Part shown: positions 11,857 through 22,981 of the stretch, in pieces | Layout of the letters: every line of letters begins with the position of its first letter | How positions within the stretch are numbered: the stretch's first letter is position 1 | DNA from: Powellomyces hirtus | Taxonomy: Eukaryota; Chytridiomycota; Chytridiomycetes; Spizellomycetales; Powellomycetaceae | Direction of reading: 5' to 3' | DNA: 64,000 nt | Assembly (NCBI GenBank): GCA_025526995.1 | Contig: JAHLKG010000012.1 | Location: forward strand, 558,001-622,000 | The notes under the pieces: generated by a model | What the model saw: only the letters and a program-made list of their open reading frames with translations | Databases searched by the model: none | Told to the model about the DNA's origin: nothing | Translations under genes and position numbers: made by a program

Positions 11857-11974
11857 GCATACGAGCTGATCTCACATGCAACCTAGCTCTAGGGCCCAGT
11901 CACACCTCTCCTTCTCTGTGTTTTTGGTTTTTTGATCCGGGGTCCCACCATCTTTCACCCCCCAACTTGCGAAC

Positions 11975-12844
11975 ATGGACATTCTGGCCAAATATCAGCT
12001 CGACACTCTAGCAACGAAAGCTATCAATCGTAATGGTGCAAAAGGGGTTGCAGCGACGGCACGCCTACTGGAGTACCTTCTGCTGCTAGAGATGGACAGC
12101 TCGGAGATGGTGAAATTGGAAAGCTTCTTCGCAAAGTTGCCCCACATTGATGAGTGCCGGCAGTCGTACGCCGATTTCTGCGCAAGGTGTGCCAAACGGC
12201 GACAGGCAGACATGGAAAGGAAGTTTAGGGGTGACGGAAGTGAAGCAGAAGAGCCGGTGATCAAGGTCAAGAAAAGCAAGCGTAAGCTGCCAAAGGGTTC
12301 TTTGCCCAAGATCAACCAGCGGATCGTCGATGACATTCGCCAGACGATGGTTCTACATCATGTTGACAAGGTGCTGGACAAGATTGACCCACTGCTTTAC
12401 CGCTTGTTGCCAGACATGAACGAACTACGGCAAACTCTCAGCGCGTTGTTGCTCTCAGTGTTCACTGTAGAATCGTTGCAACACGGCGACGGACAAGAGC
12501 TCTCTGACGGATGCCTCCGCGAACTTGTTCACACCCAATTTCGCGACGAGCTCCGCTGTCAACGTATAGACCTGGTTATCGAGATGTTCCGCCCAGCTAT
12601 GCAGGATACCCTCCGAGCCATGGCAGACGTGATGATACTGGACCGGTGGATCAAGAATGACGGAGAGCTATCTGACTACAATGCAGGCGACATAATCGAC
12701 AGTCTCAAACAAGCTAGCGTAGAGCTTGGCGTAGAAATTGACCGGGAAAGGACGGCTGACGGAAATGAAAACCTCGTAGCCACAGTTGGGGAAGCAGGAA
12801 AGCAACCGGGGGCACAAGCTACGACTGAATCCTGCGACAAGTAG
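11975..12844 (+). CDS. hypothetical helical protein, 289 aa
   Basis: Single-exon ORF with a clear ATG. The N-terminal 70 residues are helical and Leu-rich. A Lys-rich basic stretch follows (about residues 97-112), then a conserved-looking helical domain (DDIRQTMVLHHVDKVLDKID onward) and a polar tail. No signal peptide or membrane segment. Codon use resembles the neighbours. I do not recognise the family and assign no function; the basic patch could serve nuclear localisation or nucleic-acid contact, which is inference only. Confidence 0.7.
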   Translation: MDILAKYQLDTLATKAINRNGAKGVAATARLLEYLLLLEMDSSEMVKLESFFAKLPHIDECRQSYADFCARCAKRRQADMERKFRGDGSEAEEPVIKVKKSKRKLPKGSLPKINQRIVDDIRQTMVLHHVDKVLDKIDPLLYRLLPDMNELRQTLSALLLSVFTVESLQHGDGQELSDGCLRELVHTQFRDELRCQRIDLVIEMFRPAMQDTLRAMADVMILDRWIKNDGELSDYNAGDIIDSLKQASVELGVEIDRERTADGNENLVATVGEAGKQPGAQATTESCDK

Positions 12845-13175
12845 TACAGTAGCCCTATCGATAAAGATCTATTTGGATACATGCCATTAGGAACAATGCT
12901 TACAGACTATTCATTGATTGTAACAGCGGCTTCAGCCACATACAGGTTTAAGGCTACGATCAAGAGTCTCAGACAAGAGCGAGGAGGAGGTAAACAAATG
13001 TGATTTCTTTACGGCTCATCGCGGATGTCACCATGTATTCGGATGGTGGCGAAACGTTTGGAAAGGTTTGACGACGTAAGGACTGTATACCTGGTTCCTC
13101 ATTTATGAGAAACTGGAACTGGAAGCAGCGAGTGGAGATGTTCAGATATATAATGCTATCTACATCTTTTCTATT
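12845..13175. other. convergent intergenic region
   Basis: 331 nt between the 3' ends of the 289-aa protein gene and the oxidoreductase gene. Nothing recognised. Confidence 0.5.
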
Positions 13176-14601
13176 CTAAATCTTAGCCTTGATGGTCTTC
13201 GCCTTGGCCTCTCTCGGCACAACGACCTTTCCAATGTTCCTTCCTTCATGCAGATACTGGATCGCTTTCGGGATATCCGCAATCCCCTCGAAATCCGCCA
13301 TCTCGAGCAACGGGTGGAGCTGGCCGGCCGCGACCTGCGCCATCATGTCTTTGAGCGCGCCGGGGTACTCGCGCGTGTAGTGCGGGAGGAAGAAGCCCGT
13401 GACTGTTGCGGACTTGTTGAGGAGGGAGACGGTGGAGATGGAGTCCGAGCCAAATCCCGTGGCTTTGCGACTGGTGGAGACGGGGAGCGGGGGGGAAGGA
13501 ATAATGAGTTCCTGAATGACCTGATTGTTATAGAAGCATGAGCGGGGATTGCTTACCCCGATTCGCCCTGGTCGGTAGCGTAGTTGGAGATGGAGCCAAT
13601 GACGATGAGACGGCCCTTGACGGCGAGACTATACAGGATTTTAATCAGATCATTGTCCAAATTTTGCCAGGGTTGCGCCCCCCAATGGCGCCTTCCAACT
13701 TACCAACTAGCACAATCATGCAACATCTGCCCTCCTACTGACTCAAACACAATATCGATTCCGTTCGGGTACTCTTTCCGCAACACCTTCCTCGTATTCT
13801 CCGTCTTATAATTGATGACGCGATCACAGCCCAGTTTCTTCAGAATCTCGGCTTTGGCATCACTCGAACACGTGCCAATCACCGTATTGCCCGCCAATTT
13901 CGCCAACTGCACCGCGATCTGCCCCGCGCCGCCCGCTGCCGCCGTCACCAGCACGGTTTCACCCCGCTTCATCTGCCCATTGTGCTTGAGCGCGAGGTAC
14001 GACGTGAGACCCGACACGAGGAGTGGCAGCACTTCGGCCCGCACGGAAGGGACGGGGATCACGGACCGTTCGTCGATGATTTGGAGTTCGCTGAAGGCCC
14101 CGTACGTCATCACCGCGACAGCGGACCCGACTTTGAGACGTTTGACAGAGGACCCAACGGCAACCACTTCGCCGACGGCTTCAAACCCGCAGTCGAAAGG
14201 TCTAGAAACAATACGTGTAAGCGCGAGACAGAACTGTTTCCCGTTTGCCTCCGGGGCGGGGACTCTTGTATTTACTTACGGCTTGACGGTAGGATCATAT
14301 CGTCCCGCCGTGTAATTGATATCGCTCGCGTTGATGGCCCAGTACTGGTGCTTGATAGCAATTTGCGTAGGGCCCAGCTTTGCCAATTCCTCCGAGGTCT
14401 AGCAGACATTCCACCAAAAAAAGTCAAAATCAGCCTTTCCTTTTCTCTTCCTCATCACCTCGTCTCAATCACACACAAGAGAGAGATGTTTCAAGACTCG
14501 GCCCCTACCTTGACAGTCTCTAGCCTTGTCGCCTGCTCAAAGTCGGTCGACAACTGGTGGACGACATATTTGCGGAACGTTTCTGGGAGTGCCGAGGACA
14601 T
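13176..14601 (-). CDS. zinc-binding-dehydrogenase family quinone/enone oxidoreductase (ZADH2/PTGR3-like)
   Basis: Five exons on the minus strand: 14509-14601, 14280-14398, 13704-14201, 13557-13628 and 13176-13470; 358 aa, every junction in phase. The N-terminal GroES-like domain contains INASDINYTAGRYDP, matching the PTGR3 type, and the Rossmann domain has the AAAGGAGQIAVQLAK nucleotide loop. The catalytic zinc ligands of alcohol dehydrogenases are not evident, as in the quinone oxidoreductase branch. Role by family: NADPH-dependent reduction of enones or quinones, cytosolic or peroxisomal; substrate unknown. No clear PTS1 at the C-terminus. Confidence 0.88.
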
Positions 14602-14894
14602 GGTTTTTTTTTTACTTGTGCCTGAAATGCGTAATGCGTAAAATGTATTTACGAGTGAGTTTTTGTAAAGTGCACGCCGGGATGGAGTTGAGGAGAGGAG
14701 GGTTTCGTATTTGAAGGAAAGCCAGTCGGCGAGTGAGTCGGGCAGTCGGCTAAACCGAAAGCCTTGCCTGCTGACTCACGCGTGCCCGTCATACTATAAA
14801 ACAACACGTCCACGCTATCGATATCTTACCTACCCGACACTGAAAACAAATACACAACAAACATCATCACTTCCGCGCAACAAACATCATCGCT

Positions 14895-15590
14895 ATGCAG
14901 CACTTCCGCGCACTCGCCCGACCGGGCTTCCTGCCGCGCCTGTCTACCACCACGCAGTTATTCGTCGCAGCATCCTACCACCACAGCCGCGAAATCCAGT
15001 TGCCCAAAGATGTTGCAAACCCCAACCAAAGACACACGGCCAAATCGCCCGCATCCGCAATGGTGACGGAGACAGCCGATGTCAACATGTTTCCGCATAC
15101 CGACACCGACGCGTCAGGGTCACTGCCTGAAGCGCCGGCAGAACAGCGGGCCCCGCGACTTGACACGTCCGCGCCACCCATCACGGAAGTGTCAAACCTC
15201 TCCGCGGATGAAATCCGCCAGATGGCTGGGTTGGAATCAGATTCCTCCTCTTCTTCCTCACCTTGGACCGACCGAGCCCGCATCACATCCCAATTCGAAC
15301 TCCCACCCCGCACCGCACCCAAAAGCACCTCCCCTCGCTCTCTCGAATCCGAATTTCTAAACACCAACAACACAAATGCGGAAGCAACGTCCACCGAGGC
15401 GATCATCAAGCAGCAAAACAAAGGGACTGGGATGCCTGAGGAGGGAGTGCGCGCGCTGGGATTCAATCCGCCTACCCTGCCCGCCGATATGCCCAGCGAT
15501 AGGTTGGAGGGAGAAACTATGGCCCAACAGGCTGTGCGGATTTTGGACAACTACGCGAAGGAATATGGAGTGAAGAAGCACAGGAAGTAG
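14895..15590 (+). CDS. hypothetical protein with mitochondrial-type N-terminus
   Basis: Single-exon ORF, 231 aa. The first 35 residues are rich in Arg, Ala, Ser and Thr with no acidic residue, like a mitochondrial presequence. The middle is Ser/Thr/Pro-rich and probably disordered. The last 50 residues (EEGVRALGFNPPTLPADMP to the end) look more ordered and end in a basic tail. No family recognised. It is divergent from the oxidoreductase gene across about 290 nt. Targeting is an inference from composition. Confidence 0.6.
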   Translation: MQHFRALARPGFLPRLSTTTQLFVAASYHHSREIQLPKDVANPNQRHTAKSPASAMVTETADVNMFPHTDTDASGSLPEAPAEQRAPRLDTSAPPITEVSNLSADEIRQMAGLESDSSSSSSPWTDRARITSQFELPPRTAPKSTSPRSLESEFLNTNNTNAEATSTEAIIKQQNKGTGMPEEGVRALGFNPPTLPADMPSDRLEGETMAQQAVRILDNYAKEYGVKKHRK

Positions 15591-15945
15591 GGATGAGGGA
15601 TACGCAGAAATGGGGTTTCTACTGTGTGGGAGATGATATGCCCATGGGAGCTATCGGCATTGCTGTCTGGAATCAATACAAATGTGATGCACAAGCGTTC
15701 TCGGTAAATCGTTCTTATTAGGAGGTGATAATATGAATCCAAATGATATTAAACAGGGATGTGCAATGCTTGTATGGAATTGGTGATGTGAGGGATTCAT
15801 GAGAGAGAAATGTAAGCGCCACGCGAGAAGCAAACTGTGAGAAACCTTTGAAAGCTGTGGGGTAAAATTACTACGTATGAAGGGTGGTTGGGGGATAAGA
15901 GAGGTGAATCAGAAGCGTCGTGCTTCGCGTCCGCATTCAACTTGT
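15591..15945. other. convergent intergenic region
   Basis: 355 nt between the 3' end of the 231-aa gene and the 3' end of the Zds1-like gene. Nothing recognised. Confidence 0.5.
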
Positions 15946-18900
15946 CTAGCACGTGCTTCTTGACCTCCGATGTCTCAGCATGCCCAGTGGAACATCATCT
16001 TCATCCTCCTGCTGCGGCTGTTGTGACTGTTGCTTCTCCTGCAGCTCCGCCAGCCTCTGTTGCCGTTCCTCCTCGTCATCCGAGCTCGACGAGGAAGAGG
16101 ATGACGATGAGGAGCTCCCAGTCGGGGACGGATGCGCGGGTCGGTAATGGCTGCCGTTGGCCGTGGGCGAATGGGGTCGCCAGGGGGAGGCAGCCGCGGA
16201 CGGGCGATGCATGTGCGCGCCGGACTGGGGCTGCTGTTGGGGGTGATGGTGGGGGTGCTGCGCCGGAGGAGACGCTCGCGGTTGGGATTTGATGGCTGCG
16301 AGATGTGTGATGTTGTTCGTGCGCGCGGGCATTCCTCCCAGGGAACCCAACGGCGGGGGCGGGGATGGGGATAAGGATGGGGAGGGCGGGAGAGGAGTCG
16401 GGCGCGCCGGCTCTTGCTGCTTCTGGTGTTGGTGGTGGTTATGATGCTGCTCAGCAGCGGGTGGGACCACAGCCGTGGGCGTTCCCTGGGCGAGCGGGTG
16501 AGTCGCGCGCCCCGGTGCACGGGGGGTATTGCTATTACTGTTATTATTGTTGTTCCCGTTATTGCTGCCGCTGCTGCTGCTGCTGTTGCTGGCCTTTCGC
16601 TGCCTCTTTCCGCGTTTCGCGCGTTTTCTGGGTCCGCCCGGCATTCGATTGAGGGTGACATCGGCATGGACGCCGAGAATGTACAGCATCAGGTTGGAAA
16701 TCAGGACCTGCTGAGCGAGGGGGCGGCGGTGCTCTGCGAGTTTGATGTGGGAGATGCGGTAGACGTATTTCTCGTCATCGGGGGCCAGACGACCCGGTTG
16801 CGGTGACGGAGACTGGGAATCCTGCGACTGCGGCGAGTCGCGCGGGTATGGATTCCAGTTCTCGTCCATTTCGTCGCTGTCGCCATTGGGCGGGTCGGCA
16901 TCGGCGGAAAGGGACCGTTTATGCTTTACAGTTCCTTGTCGCTTGCCAAGGAAGCCCAGCCAGTTCCACGATTTTCCGCCGTCCTTTTTTTTCTTGCCCT
17001 TTGCGGCACTTTTGACGGTTGCAGAAGTCGCAGGCTCGGATGCTAAGGCTGGAGTTGCCGTGAGAATTGCATTGGCCTGTGTCGCTGCGGACTGAGTGGA
17101 TGTGCTGCTTTTGGCCTTTGCAGCATCCTGAGATGCATCCGCCATGATAGTGGCAGATTTCTTTGCATCTGGATGTTCCACAACTTTGGATCCCGACTTT
17201 GGCACCGGCGCGGATGAGGGAACGATTGCCTCTCCGCGGGTTTCACTGCCTTCCTCATTCTCCTCGTGTTCATCGGGAGAGCCCGACGATTTGGGCAGCT
17301 CAACGGGCGCAATTCCCACAAATGAAAACGGGCGGGTTTTTGTCGCGTTGCCATCACTTTTACTGCCATCCCCACTCTTGTCCTGGAAGCCGATCCGGGA
17401 GCGACGACTGGCACGTCGTTTCTTGATCGATTTCCTTCCTGCGATACGTCGTCCGGCGCCCTGGGCTGCAGCCGCAACGGAACTTGGATCCAGTTTCGGT
17501 GAGGTGCTCTTCGAAACGTCTTCATTCTCCGCGTCCTCATCATGTTCCATGTCTTCTGGTCGATTGCCATCCTCGTGTTCATCAATGCTGCGCAGAGTCG
17601 GGCGTTTCGGCTTGATGTTTCGGGAGCGTTTTAAAGGCGGTAATCCTTTCCCTGGCCGCGATCCCGTTGCGGGAGTGCCGCCGACGGTGCGGCTACGGAC
17701 CATGTTTTCCGGCTCCAAAAAGTCCTCGGCGTTGTCGGGTGTAATGACAATATGGCGCTCGACAAACGACTTTGACCGTCGGAGTGGTTTTTTGCCAACC
17801 TGGAATGCAGAGCCTTCCATGGACCCTGCAGACGAGGAAGAAAATAAGGATGAGGATGCCGATGTGTGCAATTTCTCGTCGGAGTCCGCAATCCATTTCG
17901 TGAAATCGCTGGGATGGAGTTCCGGGTGCAAGTGGGCGGGCACCCAGAAAAGATGAGATGGGTCGTCGGTTTCGATGGTCGCGCCAGCAATACTGACAAC
18001 TGGTTTTACCGGAGGCGAGAGAACCTCGGGGATGACCGTTGAGCCGTCGGATGCGGTGGAGCGGGTGCTACGGGCGGTGGATTTCCGTCGTACAGCCAAA
18101 TCGTCGTCTGCCGAAGAATCTGCTGTGAATGCACTTGATGTGTCATTCGGATCGCTCGACGGTGGCGCGCTTGGGAGTGCAGGTTGCAAAGGAGCAACTA
18201 GTTCACCGTCTGGCGATGGAGCGACCGCTGGCTCGGTGATGGTGAGGTCTGTTTGCGATTCAGCACCCCATCCCCAGGACCCCGAGACCGGAGAGATTTC
18301 AGGCAGCAAATTCGGGGGTGTTTGAGAAGGTGGGCGAGTGGGTGACGGGGAAGGAGATGGCGAAGGAATTCCGGTGTGGGTATGCGACGCTTGCGGTGGT
18401 TGTGCTGCAATAGAAGAGGAGGTCGGGGTAGAAGAGGGTGTCATTGGCGGTCTCACAAAGTCGTCGGTCGGCTTTTGCGGTCTTGGTAGCGACGACGCAT
18501 GTCTTGGCACGGACGCCGATTCGCCCAAGGCTACGGAAGTGACTGACAGAAGGGGCGGGGGCAGTGGCGGTGTGGCATTCAAGTCCTTTGCCTTGGCCGA
18601 GTCAGAATAGCCATCCTGGTCTTGCTGCACATGCTTATTCTTCTTTTTCCCAAAGCCAAACAGGCCGTTCTTTTTCGTTTTGGCAAACGAGCTGAGACTG
18701 CTCATGCTGCTGACGCTTCTCAAAGAGCGGTTATCGGCATTGTTGTCGGAAGAAGCCTTGTGGTCATCGTAGGAGAGTTTCGAGTGCAGTTGAGGGGAGT
18801 CGGGTGGGGGAGTTGGGGCGGTGCTGTTGGAGTGCTTGGAGGTTCCGGAGCCTTTGCGGAAGAGGAAGTTCATGACGGACTTTCCGGAAAAACTGCGCTG

Positions 18901-19101
18901 CAGCGGGAACTGTTTGACGACAGGCGGTTGTCGGGATGCAGCTGTGAGGGTGGCGGGAGTGGTGGAAGTGGAGGGTAGCGACGGGGGGCGAAGGAGAGAG
19001 GAGGAGCGAGGGTTATTGGCAGCGTATGCAGTGACGGTAGTGTTGTTGTTGTCGGGATGCGATGGTGGTTGTGGTGGAGGTTGTGGTGGTGTTGTTACCA
19101 T
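15946..19101 (-). CDS. Zds1/Zds2-family polarity and PP2A-regulator-like protein
   Basis: One uninterrupted 1051-codon exon. Most of the protein is low complexity (Pro, Ser, Asn, Glu runs, including a poly-Ser block near the C-terminus). Two islands look conserved: DPSHLFWVPAHLHPELHPSDF (shortened here: HLFWVPAHLHPE) near residue 385, the Zds N-terminal motif, and the Zds_C-like segment with VYRISHIKLAEHRRPLAQQV and LISNLMLYILG near residue 805. Family role: Zds1/Zds2 bind and localise the PP2A-Cdc55 phosphatase in mitotic entry, polarity and stress signalling. A long disordered tail after the Zds_C-like segment is unusual, since in yeast that domain is close to the C-terminus. No introns despite the length. 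Confidence 0.8.
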   Translation of the reverse strand: MVTTPPQPPPQPPSHPDNNNTTVTAYAANNPRSSSLLRPPSLPSTSTTPATLTAASRQPPVVKQFPLQRSFSGKSVMNFLFRKGSGTSKHSNSTAPTPPPDSPQLHSKLSYDDHKASSDNNADNRSLRSVSSMSSLSSFAKTKKNGLFGFGKKKNKHVQQDQDGYSDSAKAKDLNATPPLPPPLLSVTSVALGESASVPRHASSLPRPQKPTDDFVRPPMTPSSTPTSSSIAAQPPQASHTHTGIPSPSPSPSPTRPPSQTPPNLLPEISPVSGSWGWGAESQTDLTITEPAVAPSPDGELVAPLQPALPSAPPSSDPNDTSSAFTADSSADDDLAVRRKSTARSTRSTASDGSTVIPEVLSPPVKPVVSIAGATIETDDPSHLFWVPAHLHPELHPSDFTKWIADSDEKLHTSASSSLFSSSSAGSMEGSAFQVGKKPLRRSKSFVERHIVITPDNAEDFLEPENMVRSRTVGGTPATGSRPGKGLPPLKRSRNIKPKRPTLRSIDEHEDGNRPEDMEHDEDAENEDVSKSTSPKLDPSSVAAAAQGAGRRIAGRKSIKKRRASRRSRIGFQDKSGDGSKSDGNATKTRPFSFVGIAPVELPKSSGSPDEHEENEEGSETRGEAIVPSSAPVPKSGSKVVEHPDAKKSATIMADASQDAAKAKSSTSTQSAATQANAILTATPALASEPATSATVKSAAKGKKKKDGGKSWNWLGFLGKRQGTVKHKRSLSADADPPNGDSDEMDENWNPYPRDSPQSQDSQSPSPQPGRLAPDDEKYVYRISHIKLAEHRRPLAQQVLISNLMLYILGVHADVTLNRMPGGPRKRAKRGKRQRKASNSSSSSGSNNGNNNNNSNSNTPRAPGRATHPLAQGTPTAVVPPAAEQHHNHHQHQKQQEPARPTPLPPSPSLSPSPPPPLGSLGGMPARTNNITHLAAIKSQPRASPPAQHPHHHPQQQPQSGAHMHRPSAAASPWRPHSPTANGSHYRPAHPSPTGSSSSSSSSSSSSDDEEERQQRLAELQEKQQSQQPQQEDEDDVPLGMLRHRRSRSTC

Positions 19102-21165
19102 TGTGCCTGGAACAAGCCAAGGTGCAGCACTATCTAGAAAGGCAAGCGAAGAGGGTTACGGTTGTTTTGTGTCAAGTCAGTACAAGAGTATTGGGGAAGG
19201 GAGATAGTGAGGAGTGAGCAAAGGAGGGAGTGAGTCAGCCTGCTGGAACAAAGCGGGGGGTGTGCTACAAGTGACTACAAGTGACTACGGTATCGTAAAA
19301 GATATCGACATCTACCAGCAGCCGCACAAGCAAGCCTCCTCTCTTCCTTTCCTTCCTCTTCTCACTCCACGGACGGACGGACGGACGGGAATAAATAACA
19401 GCGTCTGACGCAACGCAAGACGCAAGACGTATTACAATAAGGAGCGTTTAAGGTGGATGACTGACTGACTGCCTGGTCAGCTGACTGACTGGTTGCGGCT
19501 CCAAAGCACATGCATTTGATACTATCCTAGTATCGTGTATTACCGAAGATTGTCGTAGGCTTGTCGCTGGCAAAACCTGGGAGTGGGAGTTCGCAGCGGA
19601 GACTGCGAATACACAACTGACATTTTTTGAGTGGCGCGCGAGAGGAGTCATTTACTCTGCTTCGGGGAACGAGAGAGCAATAGTAGCTTGACGCTTAGAG
19701 ACCCAGGTGCCTTGTTCTCCGAGGTAGAAAAGGTAATGTGAAACGGAGCCGCAACTGGGAACCTCGTTGCCCCCAGTCGGCATGGGAGTAGCTTGCAGGT
19801 TGGATTGGTCCCGTCATCCCGAGCGACAAGTTAGCAACTCTCAGCTCTGTGTCCAAACATCGGTCAACAGCCAAAGATCACTATCATAAAAAATGAAGCA
19901 CGGTTGGAACAAGGACCCGACGGACAACCCAGGATCCGCATAAACGACGACGGCTCTGCGCTGGTGTCCCTTCATCAGCGGTGTCCAACCAACCAACGCA
20001 ACAAGAACAAGGGGGGAGGCAGTCGCCGCATTTTCCGCCTTGGTGTCGATCCAGATGGCGCATATCAGGCTCCCGCTTCACTTCCTTGCTCAATGAGGGA
20101 GGGGGCGTGAACTAGAAATGGATGCTAACAGCGAGCGAGCACTGTTATGCCCTCAGCCAGTCCGGACGCCCTGGACTAAACGTCATATGGTAGACTCTTA
20201 TCCCCGCGTCACCCACACACCCACGCCATCCTACCCACCTCACAAACAAATCTCGGACATTGGCATAGGTGGTAGTTGGAGGGCTGCGGGCAATCCTCTC
20301 ACACCTCGCATGCCGCTCAGCATGCAAAGCGATTGTGATTTCTCAACACCAACGACGTTTTCCCGTCCCTCCATTTTCGCGGTCGTAGGACTCTGGGATT
20401 TGGGCTTTCCTCTTTGTAGGACCCTCGGTTACTTTAAACAAAATCATCGCCGGCCCGGGAATACCAAATTTGCGCTTCCTTGTCACACTTTTGATCTAGA
20501 TCGACGATTCAATAATGCGGGAATGCAGTGATCACAAATGTCTGCAAACGCACTGACGGAAGGACCCCCACTCGTCCTCCTGCCCCGCTCCGATAGATCA
20601 ACTCAAATCAGCAAAAATCCACCCGGATCCAACACACTCAAAGTCGTTGTAGCGATTGGGAGACAAAAGAAGCCTCAGAAGGAGCAAACTGTGTTGCTTG
20701 CTTATGCTACGAGTCTCGAAGGGTTGCATACCTTTGCGGTGTGACGCATGTGGAGGAAAGAAGCTCTGGTTTTAAACATGAATGTCCATTAGTTGGTTCT
20801 TCTGTTCGTGTCTTCGTTTGTGTATATATCTTGAGTGTTTCAATGCAATTCTTAAATGCAAGAATGCCCCGGGAACTTGGTAAGGTCCACATACAGAGTC
20901 TTGCCCAGGTCCTTTTGTCAGAACTTGGTTCCGGGGGATGCAGGATCAGGGTTAGCACATGAGCATCCCAACGTAACTTCCATGAGATTCCGTTCACGAT
21001 ACGCTTCAGCGGCATACGACACACATCAACACCGCACAACAGGTAGTCAAACGAGATCAAATGCTCAAATTGCGGGGTAAAATATACAAACTATACAGTG
21101 GGGTGGGCGGATGAAAGATGGGGGGCATGCGTGGGTGGGTGTGAGGTGGAATAGAGCTGATAAGC
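19102..21165. other. 2-kb gene-poor region upstream of the Zds1-like gene
   Basis: Contains a directly repeated acaagtgact block near 19265-19285, a GGAC microsatellite at 19371-19389 and scattered ORFs below 140 codons without features. It should contain the long 5' UTR/promoter of the Zds1-like gene and the 3' flank of the eS27 gene. No coding gene is supported. Confidence 0.5.
19371..19389. repeat. GGAC microsatellite
   Basis: Nearly five perfect tandem copies of ggac, in the leader/promoter region of the Zds1-like gene. Confidence 0.8.
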
Positions 21166-21965
21166 TTAACCCGACTTCTTTCGGAAAGAGCAGCCCTCTA
21201 ATGAACATGACAAAAAAAGGAGCAGAAGCGAGTCAGTTGCGTCCCCTTTTCTCTTTCGAGTTCTACACATTTTCACGCTACCTGTAAGGCGAGCTTTACC
21301 ACCCGTCGGTTGGCACAGCACCGTAGCGCAGGATCCGCACAGGACGACCGTTTGAGCGTGGCTGAAAACCGTGGTGATGTTCATGCACCCTGGGCATTTC
21401 ACGTCCATAAAGTACGAGTTGGGCGACTGTACGAGACGCTTGAGTTTGTGCTTGCGGGCCTCGCTCGCCGGGCTGGGGTTCAGGAGATCAACGGCCAACT
21501 AGAGAGAAACGAGGGCGCAAGTTGCGGGTTAGCAATATGCGAGAGCGTGGGGTATAGAGCACATTTTCGACAACAGCCTTCAGGTAGGGAGAAAGTGGGG
21601 GCAGGTCCCATCATGGTTGAGGACTAATGCGCCTGGATGTCACAACATTGCCATAGACAAGGAGCAAACATATATGACTAGAGAAGTCGTTGTTTCTCGA
21701 TAATGACTATGCGTTCTAAACAGTGTAGAGGTTTTGTACAACCCCTCCGGCACCGGCAAGAGAGGGAGGAACCACCACAAGCTACAGCGTAGAATCCTCT
21801 AGTAGCATGCTGTCATTCCACGCTTTAGCATCCGTCGAGTTTGCCAATCGTCGCGCTGGGCCATTTTCGCAGATCCCACATTTCGCCAATGGCTACAACC
21901 CGTATACCAATCCGTCCAACTCGTATCAACTCGTTCAAAAATCGATCCTATCTACTCACAGTCAT
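21166..21965 (-). CDS. RPS27: 40S ribosomal protein eS27
   Basis: Three exons on the minus strand: 21960-21965 (ATGACT), 21282-21498 and 21166-21197; 84 aa as in other eukaryotes. The protein begins [12 protein letters not shown], contains [18 protein letters not shown], the four-cysteine zinc finger (CPGC and CGSC) and ends [10 protein letters not shown]. The first coding exon is only two codons, followed by gtgagt and a 461-nt intron, long for this genome and typical of ribosomal protein genes. The 21499 acceptor (ctctctag) fits. Role: structural protein of the small ribosomal subunit. Confidence 0.94.
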
Positions 21966-22017
21966 GATTCTAAAAAGTACTTGCTGCTGGCGAAATGCGC
22001 TTGGGCGGTCGGTGGAC

Positions 22018-22042
22018 GGATGGATGGATGGATGGATGGATG
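22018..22042. repeat. GGAT microsatellite
   Basis: About six tandem copies of ggat between the divergent eS27 and FHIT-type genes, probably in the eS27 leader or promoter. Confidence 0.8.
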
Positions 22043-22228
22043 AAGGACAATCGGTTCACGGCTCTTGATTTTAACAGTTTGTAAAACCAACGGTGGGTGG
22101 GTGGGAAAGTGACAGCGGCGCGTTCGCGAAAGTGGGGAGATCTCCACACACACATCTCAAACAACACATTTGGTGCAAAACAATACACGACATACCGTTA
22201 TCAGCACTATATACCCAACAATATAACG

Positions 22229-22981
22229 ATGCAGACGTTTCAGTTTGGACCATGGAAGATTGCAGCGTCCGAGATCTTCTACATATCCAAACTGTCGCTT
22301 GGTCTTGTAAACTACAAGCCCATTGTCCCGTAAGCAAACCCGTCGAACCGCAAACAATACGACGCAAGCGTGCAAATGTGACATATAAGCTCACTCTATT
22401 GATGGCATTTCAGCGGACGTATGTGCACGGTTGTCTGTTTGTCATAACCTGGAGCTCGTGCTGAAGGCATTCCTTTCACGCAGATGTGCTAGTCTTACCA
22501 CGCCGAGTTGTGCCGCGCTTCGCGGACCTGACGAGTGAAGAGGTCACGGACCTTTTCCATAGCGCGCACACGATTGCCGCTGTTGTTGAGAAGGAGTATA
22601 AGGGAGAGTCGCTTACCATCACTCTCCAAGTACGTAAATGTGCCTGGTTACTGTGTGCGGCGGGGGACATCATATGCCAAAATGACACATTCCTGATGCT
22701 GTCTAATTTTTTTGCATAAATAGGACGGACCGCAGGCCGGACAAACGGTTCCGCATGTGCATGTGCACCTGATCCCTCGGCGAGCGGGCGACTGGGCCAA
22801 CAACGACGACATCTACGGCGAGATCGACCAGAAGGAAAAGGAACTGGCAAAAGAACTGAAACGAAAAACAGCGGCGGTTGACAATGAAGAACGAAAGCCC
22901 CGCACGCCAGAAGACATGGCCAGCGAAGCGGCTGCGCTCCGAAAACTCTTTGCCCAGGCTGAGGACATCTGGTCTGCGTGA
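22229..22981 (+). CDS. HNT2: FHIT-type bis(5'-adenosyl)-triphosphatase (HIT family)
   Basis: Exons 22229-22329, 22414-22418 (5 nt), 22484-22629 and 22724-22981; 169 aa. The microexon cggac, between ttcag and gtatgt, restores the Pro-Gly-His of the family (VVPGHVLV in human FHIT) that would otherwise be lost. Further landmarks: FALVN-like LGLVNYKP, the QDGPQAGQTVPHVHVHLIPR stretch with the histidine triad HVHVH, and the DDIYGEI segment. A charged extension interrupts the C-terminal helix, which ends in EAAALRKLF as in FHIT. Role: hydrolyses diadenosine triphosphate to AMP and ADP. Confidence 0.94.

Noticed and set aside
20118..20531. 137-codon ORF upstream of the Zds1-like gene
   Set aside because: No domain, no plausible splice partners, biased composition; likely leader or intergenic.
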